Positions 8,906-17,199 of a DNA stretch of 64,000 nt are shown piece after piece (the first letter of the stretch is position 1; each line of letters opens with the position of its first letter). Made by a program: the position numbers and the translations under genes. The DNA is from Streptomyces sp. CB02980 (GTDB taxonomy: Bacteria; Actinomycetota; Actinomycetes; Streptomycetales; Streptomycetaceae), in contig NZ_JACSCH020000021.1 in assembly GCF_014451325.2 (NCBI RefSeq), positions 20,377-84,376 of the forward strand, in the 5' to 3' direction. A model generated the notes under the pieces. That model was not told the origin of the DNA, did no database searches, and saw only the letters and a program-made list of their open reading frames with translations.

Positions 8906-8925
8906 GCTGTGACTTGAGTCACAGC
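8906..8925. promoter_or_regulatory. Crp-like operator upstream of the diguanylate cyclase
   Basis: A near-perfect palindrome with 9-bp arms (8906-8914 and 8917-8925) around a 2-bp centre. It contains TGTGA, six bases, TCACA, the classic CRP half-site spacing, and it also fits the GTG-N6-GNCAC form I recall for Streptomyces Crp. It lies about 145 bp before the chosen start of the cyclase. Confidence 0.6.
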
Positions 8926-8982
8926 GACCAGTATTTGCTGACCCTGTGTACCGGGTGCGCAGCTCGCTGTGATTCAGTGGCA

Positions 8983-9020
8983 GTGACAGTGCAATACGAA
9001 CGGTGACTGTGCAACACGAA
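8983..9020. repeat. Two 18-bp direct repeats in the cyclase promoter region
   Basis: GTGACAGTGCAATACGAA (8983-9000) and GTGACTGTGCAACACGAA (9003-9020) differ at two positions and start exactly 20 bp apart, close to two helical turns. They sit between the Crp-like palindrome and the cyclase start, as expected for a tandem regulator-binding site. Confidence 0.65.
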
Positions 9021-9069
9021 GCCGATGAGAACCCTGGAGTTGCTGTCGAGGTCTCGGGGAGAGCGAGCG

Positions 9070-10890
9070 ATGGAGACCGAGTCGGAGCCGTACGTCCGTC
9101 TCTCGACCCTGCGGCAGCTGCATCAGGTCGTGGCGGACCTCAACACTGCGCGCAGCCTGGCGGACACCCTGCAGACCGTCGCCGACGGTGTGGTCGCCGG
9201 TCTCAACTACGAGCTTGCCTGCGTCAACCTCGTACGCCCCGACGGTGACCTCGTCGTCGCCGCCTTCGCCGGCAGCTCCGCCGCCGAGGCCCTGATCACC
9301 GGCCGGGTCGGCTCCCGCGCCTCCTGGGACCGCCGCCTGTCCATGGCGACCGCCTGGGGCGACCTGCGGTTCATCCCGCACACCGAGGGCTGGGTGCTGA
9401 TGGAGGACGACGTCCCCCAGTGGCACACCGACGGCCCCGCACCCCGCTTCGAGGACGAGTGGCACCCGCACGACCGTCTCTACGCCCCCATGTACTCGCC
9501 CAGGATCGGCTCCGCCCGCCCGGGGGGAGCCCCGCCCGGCTCCGGCCGTGAGCTCCTCGGCGTCATATCCGTCGACCGTCCGCGCAACGGCCGGCATCCG
9601 GGCCCCTGGGGCCAGGAGGCGCTCCAGATGTACGCCTCCCAGTCGGCGATCGCCATCAGCAACGCCCGGCTCCGCTCCAACATGCAGCGCGCCCTCGTCC
9701 GCCTGGAGCGGGAGCAGCAGGCGCTCCGCGCCAGCGAGGAGTCCTTCCGGCAGGCCTTCGAGTACGCCCCCTCCGGCATGGCCATCGCCGAGATGGGCGG
9801 CGACCAGCACGGCCGGCTCCTGCGCACCAACGACGCCCTGTGCCGGCTCCTCGGCCGGCCCGCCGCCGCCATGCGGCGCTACTCCTTCGCCGACCTCGTC
9901 CACCCCGAGGACATAGGGACGCTGCTGCGGACCTCCGCCGAGGGCGGCCGGGCCGAGCTGCGGCTCGGGCGGCGCGACGGCACGTACGTATGGGTGTCCC
10001 TCCGCAACTCGGTCGTCGCCGACGCGGCCGACGGCCCCCGCTTCCTCCTCACCCACGTCGAGGACATCGAGGAGCGCAAGCGGCACGAGCTCCAGCTCGC
10101 CCACCGTGCCTCGCACGACGCCCTCACCGGCCTCCCCAACAGCGCCGAGCTGCGCTCCCGGCTCTCCGCCCGGCTGTGCGAGCGCCCGGCGGCCCACGTG
10201 TCGGTCGACCAGGCCGCGGGGTACGGCGGGGGGTACGAGTCGGGGCGGGACGGCGGCTACGGGGCGGGCTACGAGACGGGGTACGACCAGGGGCACGCCG
10301 ATCAGCCCGGCCAACCCGCGGCGCACGCCGGCTATGACTCCGGCGGCTCGGGTGGTTCCGGTCACTCCGGCTACGAGTCGCCGTACGAGCACGAACACGA
10401 GCACGGCTTCGGTTTCGAGCCGGCGGGCGTCGGCCCGTACGACCACCACGTCCACATGGTGGCCCCCTCGGGCGGTGACATCGACGACGGCACCAAGGGC
10501 CTCGCCGTCCTCTTCTGCGACCTCGACGGCTTCAAGTCGATCAACGACCGCTTCGGGCACCACACCGGTGACGCGGTGCTCATCGAGGTCGCGCGCCGCC
10601 TCACCACCGGGGTCCGCGACGGTGACACGGTCGCCCGGCTCGGCGGTGACGAGTTCGTCGTCCTCGCCGACGGTCTCGGCGCGGCCGACGCCGCCGACCT
10701 GGCCGTACGCCTGCGCAACGCGATCATTCCGCCGATCCGGGTGGACGGCCGGGCGGTCCGGGTCGGGGCGAGTTTCGGCATCGGATGGGCCGAATGCGGG
10801 ATGACCGTGGAAGAGGTCCTGAACTCCGCCGACCAGCGGATGTACGTGGAGAAACGCTCCCGCGCCAAGGTCCACCGCCGCGCCGGCTGA
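9070..10890 (+). CDS. cdgB: Diguanylate cyclase, GAF-PAS-GGDEF (CdgB-like)
   Basis: A 606-residue cytoplasmic enzyme that makes cyclic di-GMP, the signal that controls BldD and development in Streptomyces. A GAF-like domain (about 1-185) and a PAS domain (about 200-335) precede the GGDEF domain. The active-site GGDEF is at 525-529 and an inhibitory I-site, RDGD at 516-519, lies five residues before it. Unusually, about 100 residues rich in Gly, Tyr and His (about 376-477) interrupt the GGDEF domain between DALTGLPN and LAVLFCDLDGF. The ATG at 9070 follows GGGGAGAG; an upstream in-frame ATG at 9025 is less likely. The symbol rests on remembered gene order and domain layout. Confidence 0.85.
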   Translation: METESEPYVRLSTLRQLHQVVADLNTARSLADTLQTVADGVVAGLNYELACVNLVRPDGDLVVAAFAGSSAAEALITGRVGSRASWDRRLSMATAWGDLRFIPHTEGWVLMEDDVPQWHTDGPAPRFEDEWHPHDRLYAPMYSPRIGSARPGGAPPGSGRELLGVISVDRPRNGRHPGPWGQEALQMYASQSAIAISNARLRSNMQRALVRLEREQQALRASEESFRQAFEYAPSGMAIAEMGGDQHGRLLRTNDALCRLLGRPAAAMRRYSFADLVHPEDIGTLLRTSAEGGRAELRLGRRDGTYVWVSLRNSVVADAADGPRFLLTHVEDIEERKRHELQLAHRASHDALTGLPNSAELRSRLSARLCERPAAHVSVDQAAGYGGGYESGRDGGYGAGYETGYDQGHADQPGQPAAHAGYDSGGSGGSGHSGYESPYEHEHEHGFGFEPAGVGPYDHHVHMVAPSGGDIDDGTKGLAVLFCDLDGFKSINDRFGHHTGDAVLIEVARRLTTGVRDGDTVARLGGDEFVVLADGLGAADAADLAVRLRNAIIPPIRVDGRAVRVGASFGIGWAECGMTVEEVLNSADQRMYVEKRSRAKVHRRAG

Positions 10891-10985
10891 GGCTCCTGAC
10901 ACGCCCGGGGCCGCTTCGGGGGCTGGTCCGTTCGGGGTAGGCTCGGCCGGTCGGCGACGGCTGGCGAGCATGGAGAGGAACCCGG

Positions 10986-11966
10986 ATGGCTGCCGGTAAC
11001 GACGGCGCGAACAAGCCCGAGAACGACGACCCGTTCGGCTACCTGTACGAGGACGGTCAGGCCGCGGGCGCCCAGCCCCCCGGTGGGGGTGGCTACGGCT
11101 ATCCCGGCCCCGCCGCGGCTCAGCCCGGCGTGCCCCGGACCTCGTACAACCAGGTCAGAACGGTCGGCGAGCGCCAGTACGGCGGTCAGCAGCACGCGCA
11201 GCCCTACGTACCGCCGCAGCAGCAGGCCCCGTACGGCCAGCCGCAGGCGCAGTACGCCGCCCCGGAGACCTACGGCGGCCCGCCGACCCGGCAGGGCCCC
11301 CCGCCGCAGCACCACCACGGTGGCGGCTCCGGTCGCGGCCCCAACACCCGGGGCATCCTCATCGGCGCGGTCGCGGTCGTCGCGGTCGTCGTGGTGGGCA
11401 TCGCGGCCGCGGTGATCACGAACTCGGGCAAGGACGACGACAAGGACAAGCAGGCGGGCACCGGCGGCACCACCGCGACCGCGCCGGTGAAGCCGTCCGA
11501 TGAGCCCAGCACCGAGCCGAGCCCGGACGAGACCCCGGCCGAACTCCCGAAGCAGGACGCGGCCACGCTGAAGCTGGGCGGCAGCGCGGGACTCGCCACG
11601 GACGTCAAGGGCGCCGAGGGCTCGAACGGCACGTACGTCGCGGGCTTCAACCAGGTCGGTTCCTCGGTGACCTGGAAGGCGAACATGCCGGAGGCGGGGA
11701 AGTACGCCCTGACCGTGCGCTACGCCATCCCCGCCGTGGACGCCAACGCCACCCTGACGGTGAACGGCAAGCCGAACTCCTCGCCCCTCGGCCTGAAGAA
11801 CTTCATCCACTCCTCGGACCCGAACCTGGAGAAGAACTGGCAGACCACCTGGGCGCCGGTCGACCTCCAGAAGGGCGAGAACGAGATCAAGATCTCGTGC
11901 GAGACGGGCAATCAGTGCGACGTGCTGCTCGACTGGCTCGAGGTAGGGCCGCCGAAGAAGTCCTAG
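10986..11966 (+). CDS. Membrane-anchored protein with extracellular carbohydrate-binding (CBM6/35-like) domain
   Basis: A 326-residue protein in three parts. A cytoplasmic Pro/Gln/Gly/Tyr-rich disordered region (about 1-118) precedes one transmembrane helix (GILIGAVAVVAVVVVGIAAA, about 122-143). A Lys/Asp then Thr/Pro/Glu linker follows, and then a beta-rich C-terminal domain of about 140 residues. That domain (VGSSVTWKANMPEAGKYALT, later WAPVDLQKGENEIKI and DVLLDWLEVG) fits CBM6/CBM35 sugar-binding folds. No catalytic domain is present, so binding to cell-wall or external glycan is the likely role. The ATG follows GGAGAGG at good spacing. Confidence 0.75.
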   Translation: MAAGNDGANKPENDDPFGYLYEDGQAAGAQPPGGGGYGYPGPAAAQPGVPRTSYNQVRTVGERQYGGQQHAQPYVPPQQQAPYGQPQAQYAAPETYGGPPTRQGPPPQHHHGGGSGRGPNTRGILIGAVAVVAVVVVGIAAAVITNSGKDDDKDKQAGTGGTTATAPVKPSDEPSTEPSPDETPAELPKQDAATLKLGGSAGLATDVKGAEGSNGTYVAGFNQVGSSVTWKANMPEAGKYALTVRYAIPAVDANATLTVNGKPNSSPLGLKNFIHSSDPNLEKNWQTTWAPVDLQKGENEIKISCETGNQCDVLLDWLEVGPPKKS

Positions 11967-11988
11967 TCGGTCCTCGGCCGGCCGTGTG

Positions 11989-12915
11989 TCACGGCCGGTC
12001 CGGTTCCTCGGTGACCTTCACGCGGGGCAGCAGCTCCTCGTAGGCCGCTCGGTCGAACTCGCCGGCCACCGGGGAGAGCACCGTCGCCGCCGAGAGGGCG
12101 ACCGCGCGGGACAGGCGGTCGGGCCACGGTGTGCCGTCGACCAGGCCCGACAGCAGGCCGGCGACGGCCGAGTCGCCCGCGCCCGTCGGGTTGCCCTTCA
12201 CGGCGGCCGGCGGGGCCGCGCGCCACAGGCCCTCGGGGGTCGCGGCGAGCAGGCCTTCGGGGCCGAGCGAGGAGACGACCGTCCGGGCGCCGCGGCCCCG
12301 TGCCTCGCGGGTCGCGCGCAGCGGGTCGCGGGTGCCGGTGAGCTGGGCGAGTTCGTCCGCGTTGGGCTTGACGAGGTCCGGGCGGGCGGCGATGCCGCGC
12401 CGGAGGGGTTCGCCGCTGGTGTCGAGGAGGACGGGGACTCCGGCCGTACGGGCGAGGCGGACGAGTTCCGCGTACGCGCCGACGTGGATGCCCGGCGGGA
12501 GGCTGCCGCAGAGGGCGACCGCCGCGGCGCCGTCGAGGAGCGCGGTGAAGCGGGTGCGGAAGACGGTCCACTCGGCGGCGGTGACGGTGGGGCCCGGTTC
12601 GTTGAGCTGGGTGGTGTCGCCGGTCGTGGTGTCGACGATCGCGACGGTACGGCGGGTGGGGCCCGCGGTCTCGACGAGCTCGTCGCGGACCGGGGTCGCG
12701 GCCAGCTGCTCGCGGAGCACGTTGCCGGTGGCGCCGCCCGCGAAGCCGGTGGCGACGGTCTCGTGGCCGAGCGCGGCGAGTACCCGGGCGACGTTGAGGC
12801 CCTTGCCGCCGGGGCGCTCGATGACCTGGGTGACCCGGTGGGAGGCGTGCGGGGTGAGGGCGGGGACCCGATAGGTCAGGTCCACCGCCGTGTTGAGGGT
12901 GACCGTGAGGATCAT
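11989..12915 (-). CDS. PfkB family hexose kinase (1-phosphofructokinase/tagatose-6-phosphate kinase type)
   Basis: A 308-residue ribokinase-fold enzyme that phosphorylates a sugar phosphate. The sugar-binding N-terminus has PGGKGLNVARVLAALG and the C-terminal signature NPTGAGDS places the catalytic base at Asp248. The ATG at 12913-12915 begins the conserved MILTVTLN strand; an upstream frame extension of 19 residues is disregarded. It lies downstream of nagA on the same strand with a gap of about 140 bp. A link to tagatose-6-P, fructose-1-P or an amino-sugar intermediate is possible, but specificity cannot be decided. Confidence 0.88.
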   Translation of the reverse strand: MILTVTLNTAVDLTYRVPALTPHASHRVTQVIERPGGKGLNVARVLAALGHETVATGFAGGATGNVLREQLAATPVRDELVETAGPTRRTVAIVDTTTGDTTQLNEPGPTVTAAEWTVFRTRFTALLDGAAAVALCGSLPPGIHVGAYAELVRLARTAGVPVLLDTSGEPLRRGIAARPDLVKPNADELAQLTGTRDPLRATREARGRGARTVVSSLGPEGLLAATPEGLWRAAPPAAVKGNPTGAGDSAVAGLLSGLVDGTPWPDRLSRAVALSAATVLSPVAGEFDRAAYEELLPRVKVTEEPDRP

Positions 12916-13051
12916 CTGACCAACCCCCGTACTCCGTGTGAAGTCCTGCGGAACGCGCGCTCCGACGGGCACTGATCATGCCAAACGAAAGGCGGTTGGC
13001 CCAGACCCCCGGCCCACCGCCCTTCCGTGTGATTCCTGATCAGAAGCGTGC

Positions 13052-14194
13052 TCAGACCTTCGGGTCGACGATCCACTCGCCCTTGCGCATGACGCCCTTG
13101 AGGTTGAACTCGGCGTCCAGGACCACGATGTCGGCGTCCTTGCCGGGCTCCAGGGAGCCGACGCGGTCGTACACGCCGAGCAGCCGGGCCGGGTTGGCGG
13201 AGATCGCCTGGACGACCGACTCGACGGGGAGGCCGTCGATGGTGGCGGCACGCTTGAAGGCGCGGTCCAGGGTGAGGGTGGAGCCGGCGATGGAGCCGCC
13301 CTCGACGAGGCGGGCGACGCTGTCCTTCACCTCGACCTCCAGGGGGCCGAGCATGTAGCGGCCGTCGCCGAAGCCGGCGGCGTCCATGGCGTCGGTGATG
13401 AGGGCGACGCGTTCGGCGCCCGCGTGGTGGAAGGCGAGCTCCAGGGCGGCGGGGTGGAGGTGGGTGCCGTCGTTGATGAGCTCGACGGTGATCCGCTCGT
13501 CCTCCAGGAGGGCGGCGATCGGGCCGGGCGCGCGGTGACCGAGGGCGGGCATCGCGTTGTAGAGGTGGGTGGCGACGGTGGCGCCGGCGTCGATGGCCTC
13601 GACGGTCTGCTCGTAGCTGGCGTCGGTGTGGCCGATGGCGGCGATCACGCCGTGCTCGGCGAGCAGGCGTACGGAGTCGATGCCGCCGGGCAGTTCGGTG
13701 GCCAGGGTGACCATCTTGGCCTGGCCGCGGGCGGCGTCGATCAGCTTGCGGACGTCGGCCGGGTCGGGGTCGCGGAGCAGCGTCTCGTCGTGGGCGCCCT
13801 TGCGGCAGGGGGAGATGAAGGGGCCCTCGAAGTGGAGGCCGGCGATCTCGCCCTGTTCGGCCAGCTCGGAGAGCAGCCCGGCCCGCTGGGTGAGGAAGTC
13901 CATCTCGCCGGTGACGAAGGAGGCGACGACGGTGGTCGTGCCGTGCAGCCGGTGGGTGTGGACGCCCTTGAGGACCTCGTCGACGGTGCCGGAGGTGAAG
14001 GACGCGCCGCCGCCGCCGTGGTTGTGCATGTCGACGAAGCCGGGGACGAGCCAGTGCCCGGTCAGGTCGAGGGTCTCGGCGCCTTCTCGGCAGCTCCCGA
14101 CAATGCGCTCGCCTTCGACGATCACACGTCCGTTCTCGACGATCCCGGTGGGCAGCACGACGTGTGCGCCGGCGAGAACCTTGTGATCGGCCAT
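13052..14194 (-). CDS. nagA: N-acetylglucosamine-6-phosphate deacetylase
   Basis: A 380-residue amidohydrolase that removes acetate from GlcNAc-6-phosphate, the entry step of amino-sugar catabolism. Conserved blocks are VDMHNHGGGG, GLHFEGPFISP, ATHLYNAM and ITDAMDAAG, in the expected order for NagA. The ATG at 14192-14194 shares a base with the TGA of the ROK kinase upstream (TGATG), so the two are translationally coupled. Control by DasR through the dre site at 15182 is likely. Confidence 0.95.
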   Translation of the reverse strand: MADHKVLAGAHVVLPTGIVENGRVIVEGERIVGSCREGAETLDLTGHWLVPGFVDMHNHGGGGASFTSGTVDEVLKGVHTHRLHGTTTVVASFVTGEMDFLTQRAGLLSELAEQGEIAGLHFEGPFISPCRKGAHDETLLRDPDPADVRKLIDAARGQAKMVTLATELPGGIDSVRLLAEHGVIAAIGHTDASYEQTVEAIDAGATVATHLYNAMPALGHRAPGPIAALLEDERITVELINDGTHLHPAALELAFHHAGAERVALITDAMDAAGFGDGRYMLGPLEVEVKDSVARLVEGGSIAGSTLTLDRAFKRAATIDGLPVESVVQAISANPARLLGVYDRVGSLEPGKDADIVVLDAEFNLKGVMRKGEWIVDPKV

Positions 14195-15153
14195 CAGGCG
14201 GAAACCTCCGAGTCGGTGGGGCGCTGGGGGCGCTGGTCGGCGAGCAGGTCCCAGGCGAGGAGGCCCGCGCCCAGGCATCCGGCGGTGTCCCCGAGGGCCG
14301 CCGGGACGATGGCGGGCAGCTTCTGGAACGTGACTCGCTCCTCCACCGCGGCCCGAAGTGGTGTGAACAAGGTTTCCCCGGCCTCGGCGAGTCCGCCACC
14401 GATGATGAGCGTGCGGGGGTCCAGCAGGGTGAGGGCGGTGACCAGGCCGTCCGCGAGGGCGTCGACGGCGTCCTGCCAGACCCGGAGGGCGGCGGCGTCG
14501 CCGGACTCGACGGCCTTGGCGCAGTCGGCGGCGTCGGCCTTCGGGTCGCCGCTCGCCTCGGCCCAGGCCTGGGAGACGGCGGAGGCGGAGGCGTACCGCT
14601 CGAGGCAGCCGCGCTGGCCGCAGCCGCAGACGGTGCCGCCGGGTCGGACGACGATGTGGCCGATCTCGCCGGCGTAGCCGTGGGCGCCGGCCTCGATGCG
14701 GTCGCCGATGCCGATGGCGCCGGCGATGCCGGTGCCGAGGGGCACGAAGAGGAAGCGGTCGGCGCCGTTGCCCGCGCCGATGCGGCCTTCGGCGAGGCCG
14801 CCGGTGCGGACGTCGTGGCCGAGGGCGACGGGGATGCCGTCGAGTCTGCCGCTGAGGAGTTCGCGCATGGGAACGTCGTGCCAGCCGAGGTTGGCGGCGT
14901 AGACGGCGATGCCGTTCTCCGCGTCGACGATGCCGGGGACGGCGACTCCGGCGGCCGCCGCGGGCTCGCCGTACCGCTCCTGGCCGAGGGCGCGGAGCTC
15001 GGCGGCGAAGCCGAGGATCGTCTCCACGACGGCCTCGGGGCCGCGGTCGCGTCCGGTGGCGCGGCGGGCCTCGTGGAGCAGGGTGCCGTCCGCCCCGACG
15101 AGGGCGGCCTTCATGCCGGTGCCGCCCACATCCAGGGCGATGACGTGTCTCAC
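14194..15153 (-). CDS. nagK: ROK family sugar kinase, probable N-acetylglucosamine kinase
   Basis: A 319-residue ROK kinase. ATP-binding DVGGTGMKAALV opens the protein. The ROK signature with zinc ligands is seen as EIGHIVVRPGG, then CGCGQRGCLE. Coupling to nagA argues for phosphorylation of free GlcNAc (or ManNAc) to the 6-phosphate that NagA then uses. The chosen start is GTG at 15151-15153, because VRHVIALDVGG is the normal N-terminus. The frame is open further upstream but has no family sequence there. Confidence 0.88.
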   Translation of the reverse strand: MRHVIALDVGGTGMKAALVGADGTLLHEARRATGRDRGPEAVVETILGFAAELRALGQERYGEPAAAAGVAVPGIVDAENGIAVYAANLGWHDVPMRELLSGRLDGIPVALGHDVRTGGLAEGRIGAGNGADRFLFVPLGTGIAGAIGIGDRIEAGAHGYAGEIGHIVVRPGGTVCGCGQRGCLERYASASAVSQAWAEASGDPKADAADCAKAVESGDAAALRVWQDAVDALADGLVTALTLLDPRTLIIGGGLAEAGETLFTPLRAAVEERVTFQKLPAIVPAALGDTAGCLGAGLLAWDLLADQRPQRPTDSEVSA

Positions 15154-15181
15154 GGGTGACAGTTTGGCCCTCGGGGACCCA

Positions 15182-15197
15182 AAAGGTCTAGTCCACT
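15182..15197. promoter_or_regulatory. dre site (DasR operator)
   Basis: Thirteen of 16 positions match the dre consensus ACTGGTCTAGACCACT, including an uninterrupted GGTCTAG and CCACT. It lies about 30 bp before the kinase start, in the divergent region shared with the sugar-binding lipoprotein. DasR is the GlcNAc-responsive GntR repressor of Streptomyces. Confidence 0.75.
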
Positions 15198-15384
15198 GCC
15201 GAGGATTGTTGCGTACGGATACAAATTCGGGTCCCGTCATGGGCCCATCGTCCCGGTGACGTTGCGGAAGTGATACCCGAGTGGTGTAGACCTCATACCC
15301 GCGCACGCGAGAGACTTACGGCCCTGCGCAGAGCAAACGTGCGGCTCGATGCAGCTCAACGACGAGCAAAAGGTGGATGAAGCC

Positions 15385-16656
15385 GTGGAGCGGCGACGAT
15401 TCCTTGGATTGACCGCGGCCGTCGCCGCACTCGGACTGACCGCCACGGTCGCCGGCTGTGGCTCCCTCGGAGGCGACTCCGGCGACGTGACCCTGAGACT
15501 GGTCGCGGCCGACTACGACCTCACCGGCGGCGACACCACCAAGAAGTACTGGGCCGACCTCGTCGCCGCCTTCGAGGCCGGCCACCCCGGCGTCAAGGTC
15601 GAGGTGCAGGTCGAGTCCTGGGACGACGTCGACCGCAAGGTCGCCGAGATGGTCAAGGCCGACAAGGCCCCCGACATCGCGCAGATCGGCGCCTACGCCG
15701 ACTACGCGGCCGCCGGCCAGCTCTACGCCGCCGACGAACTGCTCTCCATACCCGTCCAGTCCAACTTCCTCGCGCCGCTCGTCGACGCCGGGGAGCACAA
15801 GCGGACCCAGTACGGGCTGCCCTTCGTCGCCTCCACCCGGCCGCTGTTCTACAACAAGGGCCTCTTCGACGAGGCCGGTGCCAAGGCGCCCACCACCTGG
15901 GACGAGCTCGCCGAGGCCGCCGAGAAGCTGAAGAAGAAGGGTGTCCGCACCCCCTTCGCGCTGCCCCTCGGCCCCGAGGAGGCCCAGGCCGAGGCCCTGA
16001 TGTGGATGCTCAGCGGCGGCGGTGGCTGGACCGACGGCACCGACCACTACGCGGTCGACTCCGACGCCAACATCAAGACCTTCGACTGGCTCAAGAAGAA
16101 CCTCGTCGGCAAGGGCCTCACCGGGCCCGTCGCCCCCGGCAAGCTCAACCGCAAGGCCGCCTTCGCCGCCTTCGCGAACGGCCAGGTCGGCATGCTCAAC
16201 GGCCACCCCTCGCTCCTCAAGGAAGCCGCCAAGAAGGGCGTCGAGGTGGGCCAGGTCCCGCTGCCGGGCGCCGACGGCCAGGCCGAGGCCGCCATGGGCG
16301 TGGCCGACTGGATCATGGGCTTCAAGCAGAGCGGTCACCGCAAGGAGATCGGCGACTTCCTCAACTTCGTCTTCAGCGACGAGAACGTCCTGAAGTTCGC
16401 CGGCGACAACGACCTCCTGCCGGTCACCGTCACCGCCTCCACCCGCATGGAGACCGAGCCCGAGCACGCCAACCTGCGCGTCTTCCTCAAGACGCTCCCG
16501 GAGAGCCAGCTCCCGCCGGTCGGCAAGACGTCCTGGGCCAAGGTCAGCGAGAACGTCAAGCAGAACATCGGCAGGGCCGTCTCTCCGGCCGGGGTCCCCG
16601 CCGAGGTCCTCGGGGCGATCGGACGGGCGGCGACGGCGGCGGAGAACGCCGAGTAG
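15385..16656 (+). CDS. Sugar ABC transporter substrate-binding lipoprotein
   Basis: A family-1 extracellular solute-binding protein (SBP_bac_1) of 423 residues. The GTG at 15385 is preferred because AAAGGTGGA lies seven bases upstream and the protein then begins with a compact signal, ERRRFLGLTAAVAALG followed by lipobox TVAGC. The RRRFLGL block suggests Tat export. An ATG at 15349 would add 12 residues. No permease genes follow, so it must work with components elsewhere. Its position opposite nagK-nagA suggests an amino-sugar or sugar ligand. Confidence 0.87.
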   Translation: MERRRFLGLTAAVAALGLTATVAGCGSLGGDSGDVTLRLVAADYDLTGGDTTKKYWADLVAAFEAGHPGVKVEVQVESWDDVDRKVAEMVKADKAPDIAQIGAYADYAAAGQLYAADELLSIPVQSNFLAPLVDAGEHKRTQYGLPFVASTRPLFYNKGLFDEAGAKAPTTWDELAEAAEKLKKKGVRTPFALPLGPEEAQAEALMWMLSGGGGWTDGTDHYAVDSDANIKTFDWLKKNLVGKGLTGPVAPGKLNRKAAFAAFANGQVGMLNGHPSLLKEAAKKGVEVGQVPLPGADGQAEAAMGVADWIMGFKQSGHRKEIGDFLNFVFSDENVLKFAGDNDLLPVTVTASTRMETEPEHANLRVFLKTLPESQLPPVGKTSWAKVSENVKQNIGRAVSPAGVPAEVLGAIGRAATAAENAE

Positions 16657-16715
16657 GAGGCCCGCGCGACCGGGCGGCCACGGTGCCGAGGAGCGCCGGG
16701 TAATAGGTTGGTCGC

Positions 16716-16979
16716 ATGACCGAGGAGCGGGAAGCGGCCGACAGCGGCGACGAGGGCGGGCTCGGTGAGCGCGAGCAGGCCCTTCTTGCCGTCGAGCGCC
16801 GCTCCTGGCCCGGCCCCGGTGCCAAGGAGCGCGCGGTCCGCGAGAGCCTCGGGCTCTCCCCGACCCGCTACTACCAGCTGCTCAACGCCCTCCTGGACGA
16901 CCCCAGGGCCCTCGCCCACGACCCGGTGACGGTGAACCGGCTGCGGCGGGTGCGCGAGGAGAAACGATGGCGGCGGTGA
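16716..16979 (+). CDS. DUF3263 domain protein
   Basis: An 87-residue protein of the actinobacterial DUF3263 family. LGEREQALLAVERRSWPGPG is the usual opening, and SPTRYYQLLNALLDDP looks like a helix-turn-helix recognition region, so DNA binding is plausible but unproven. The ATG at 16716 follows a weak GGTTGG-type site. It is monocistronic. Confidence 0.88.
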   Translation: MTEEREAADSGDEGGLGEREQALLAVERRSWPGPGAKERAVRESLGLSPTRYYQLLNALLDDPRALAHDPVTVNRLRRVREEKRWRR

Positions 16980-17199
16980 AGCAGGCTTCGCCCAGGCCGG
17001 TGGGGGCTGAGGCCGGACCTTTCGGCGGGGCGCTCGGCTGAGGTCGGTCGTCGTCGTCGGGAGGGTGCTGAGGGATCGCGTCGCACCCAGGTCGGCCGGG
17101 GGCGGCGTCGTGCTTCGGCGAAGGCCGTACCGCCGGTTGCCGGGCGCCGTCTTGTTCGTGGCCCTGACGCGGGCGGCGTGCGTGGGTAGGGTCGGGAGC

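Noticed and set aside
8906..8925. BldD box upstream of the cyclase, as might be expected for cdgB.
   Set aside because: The spacing between the AC and GT half-sites is one base short of the BldD consensus, whereas the Crp pattern fits exactly.
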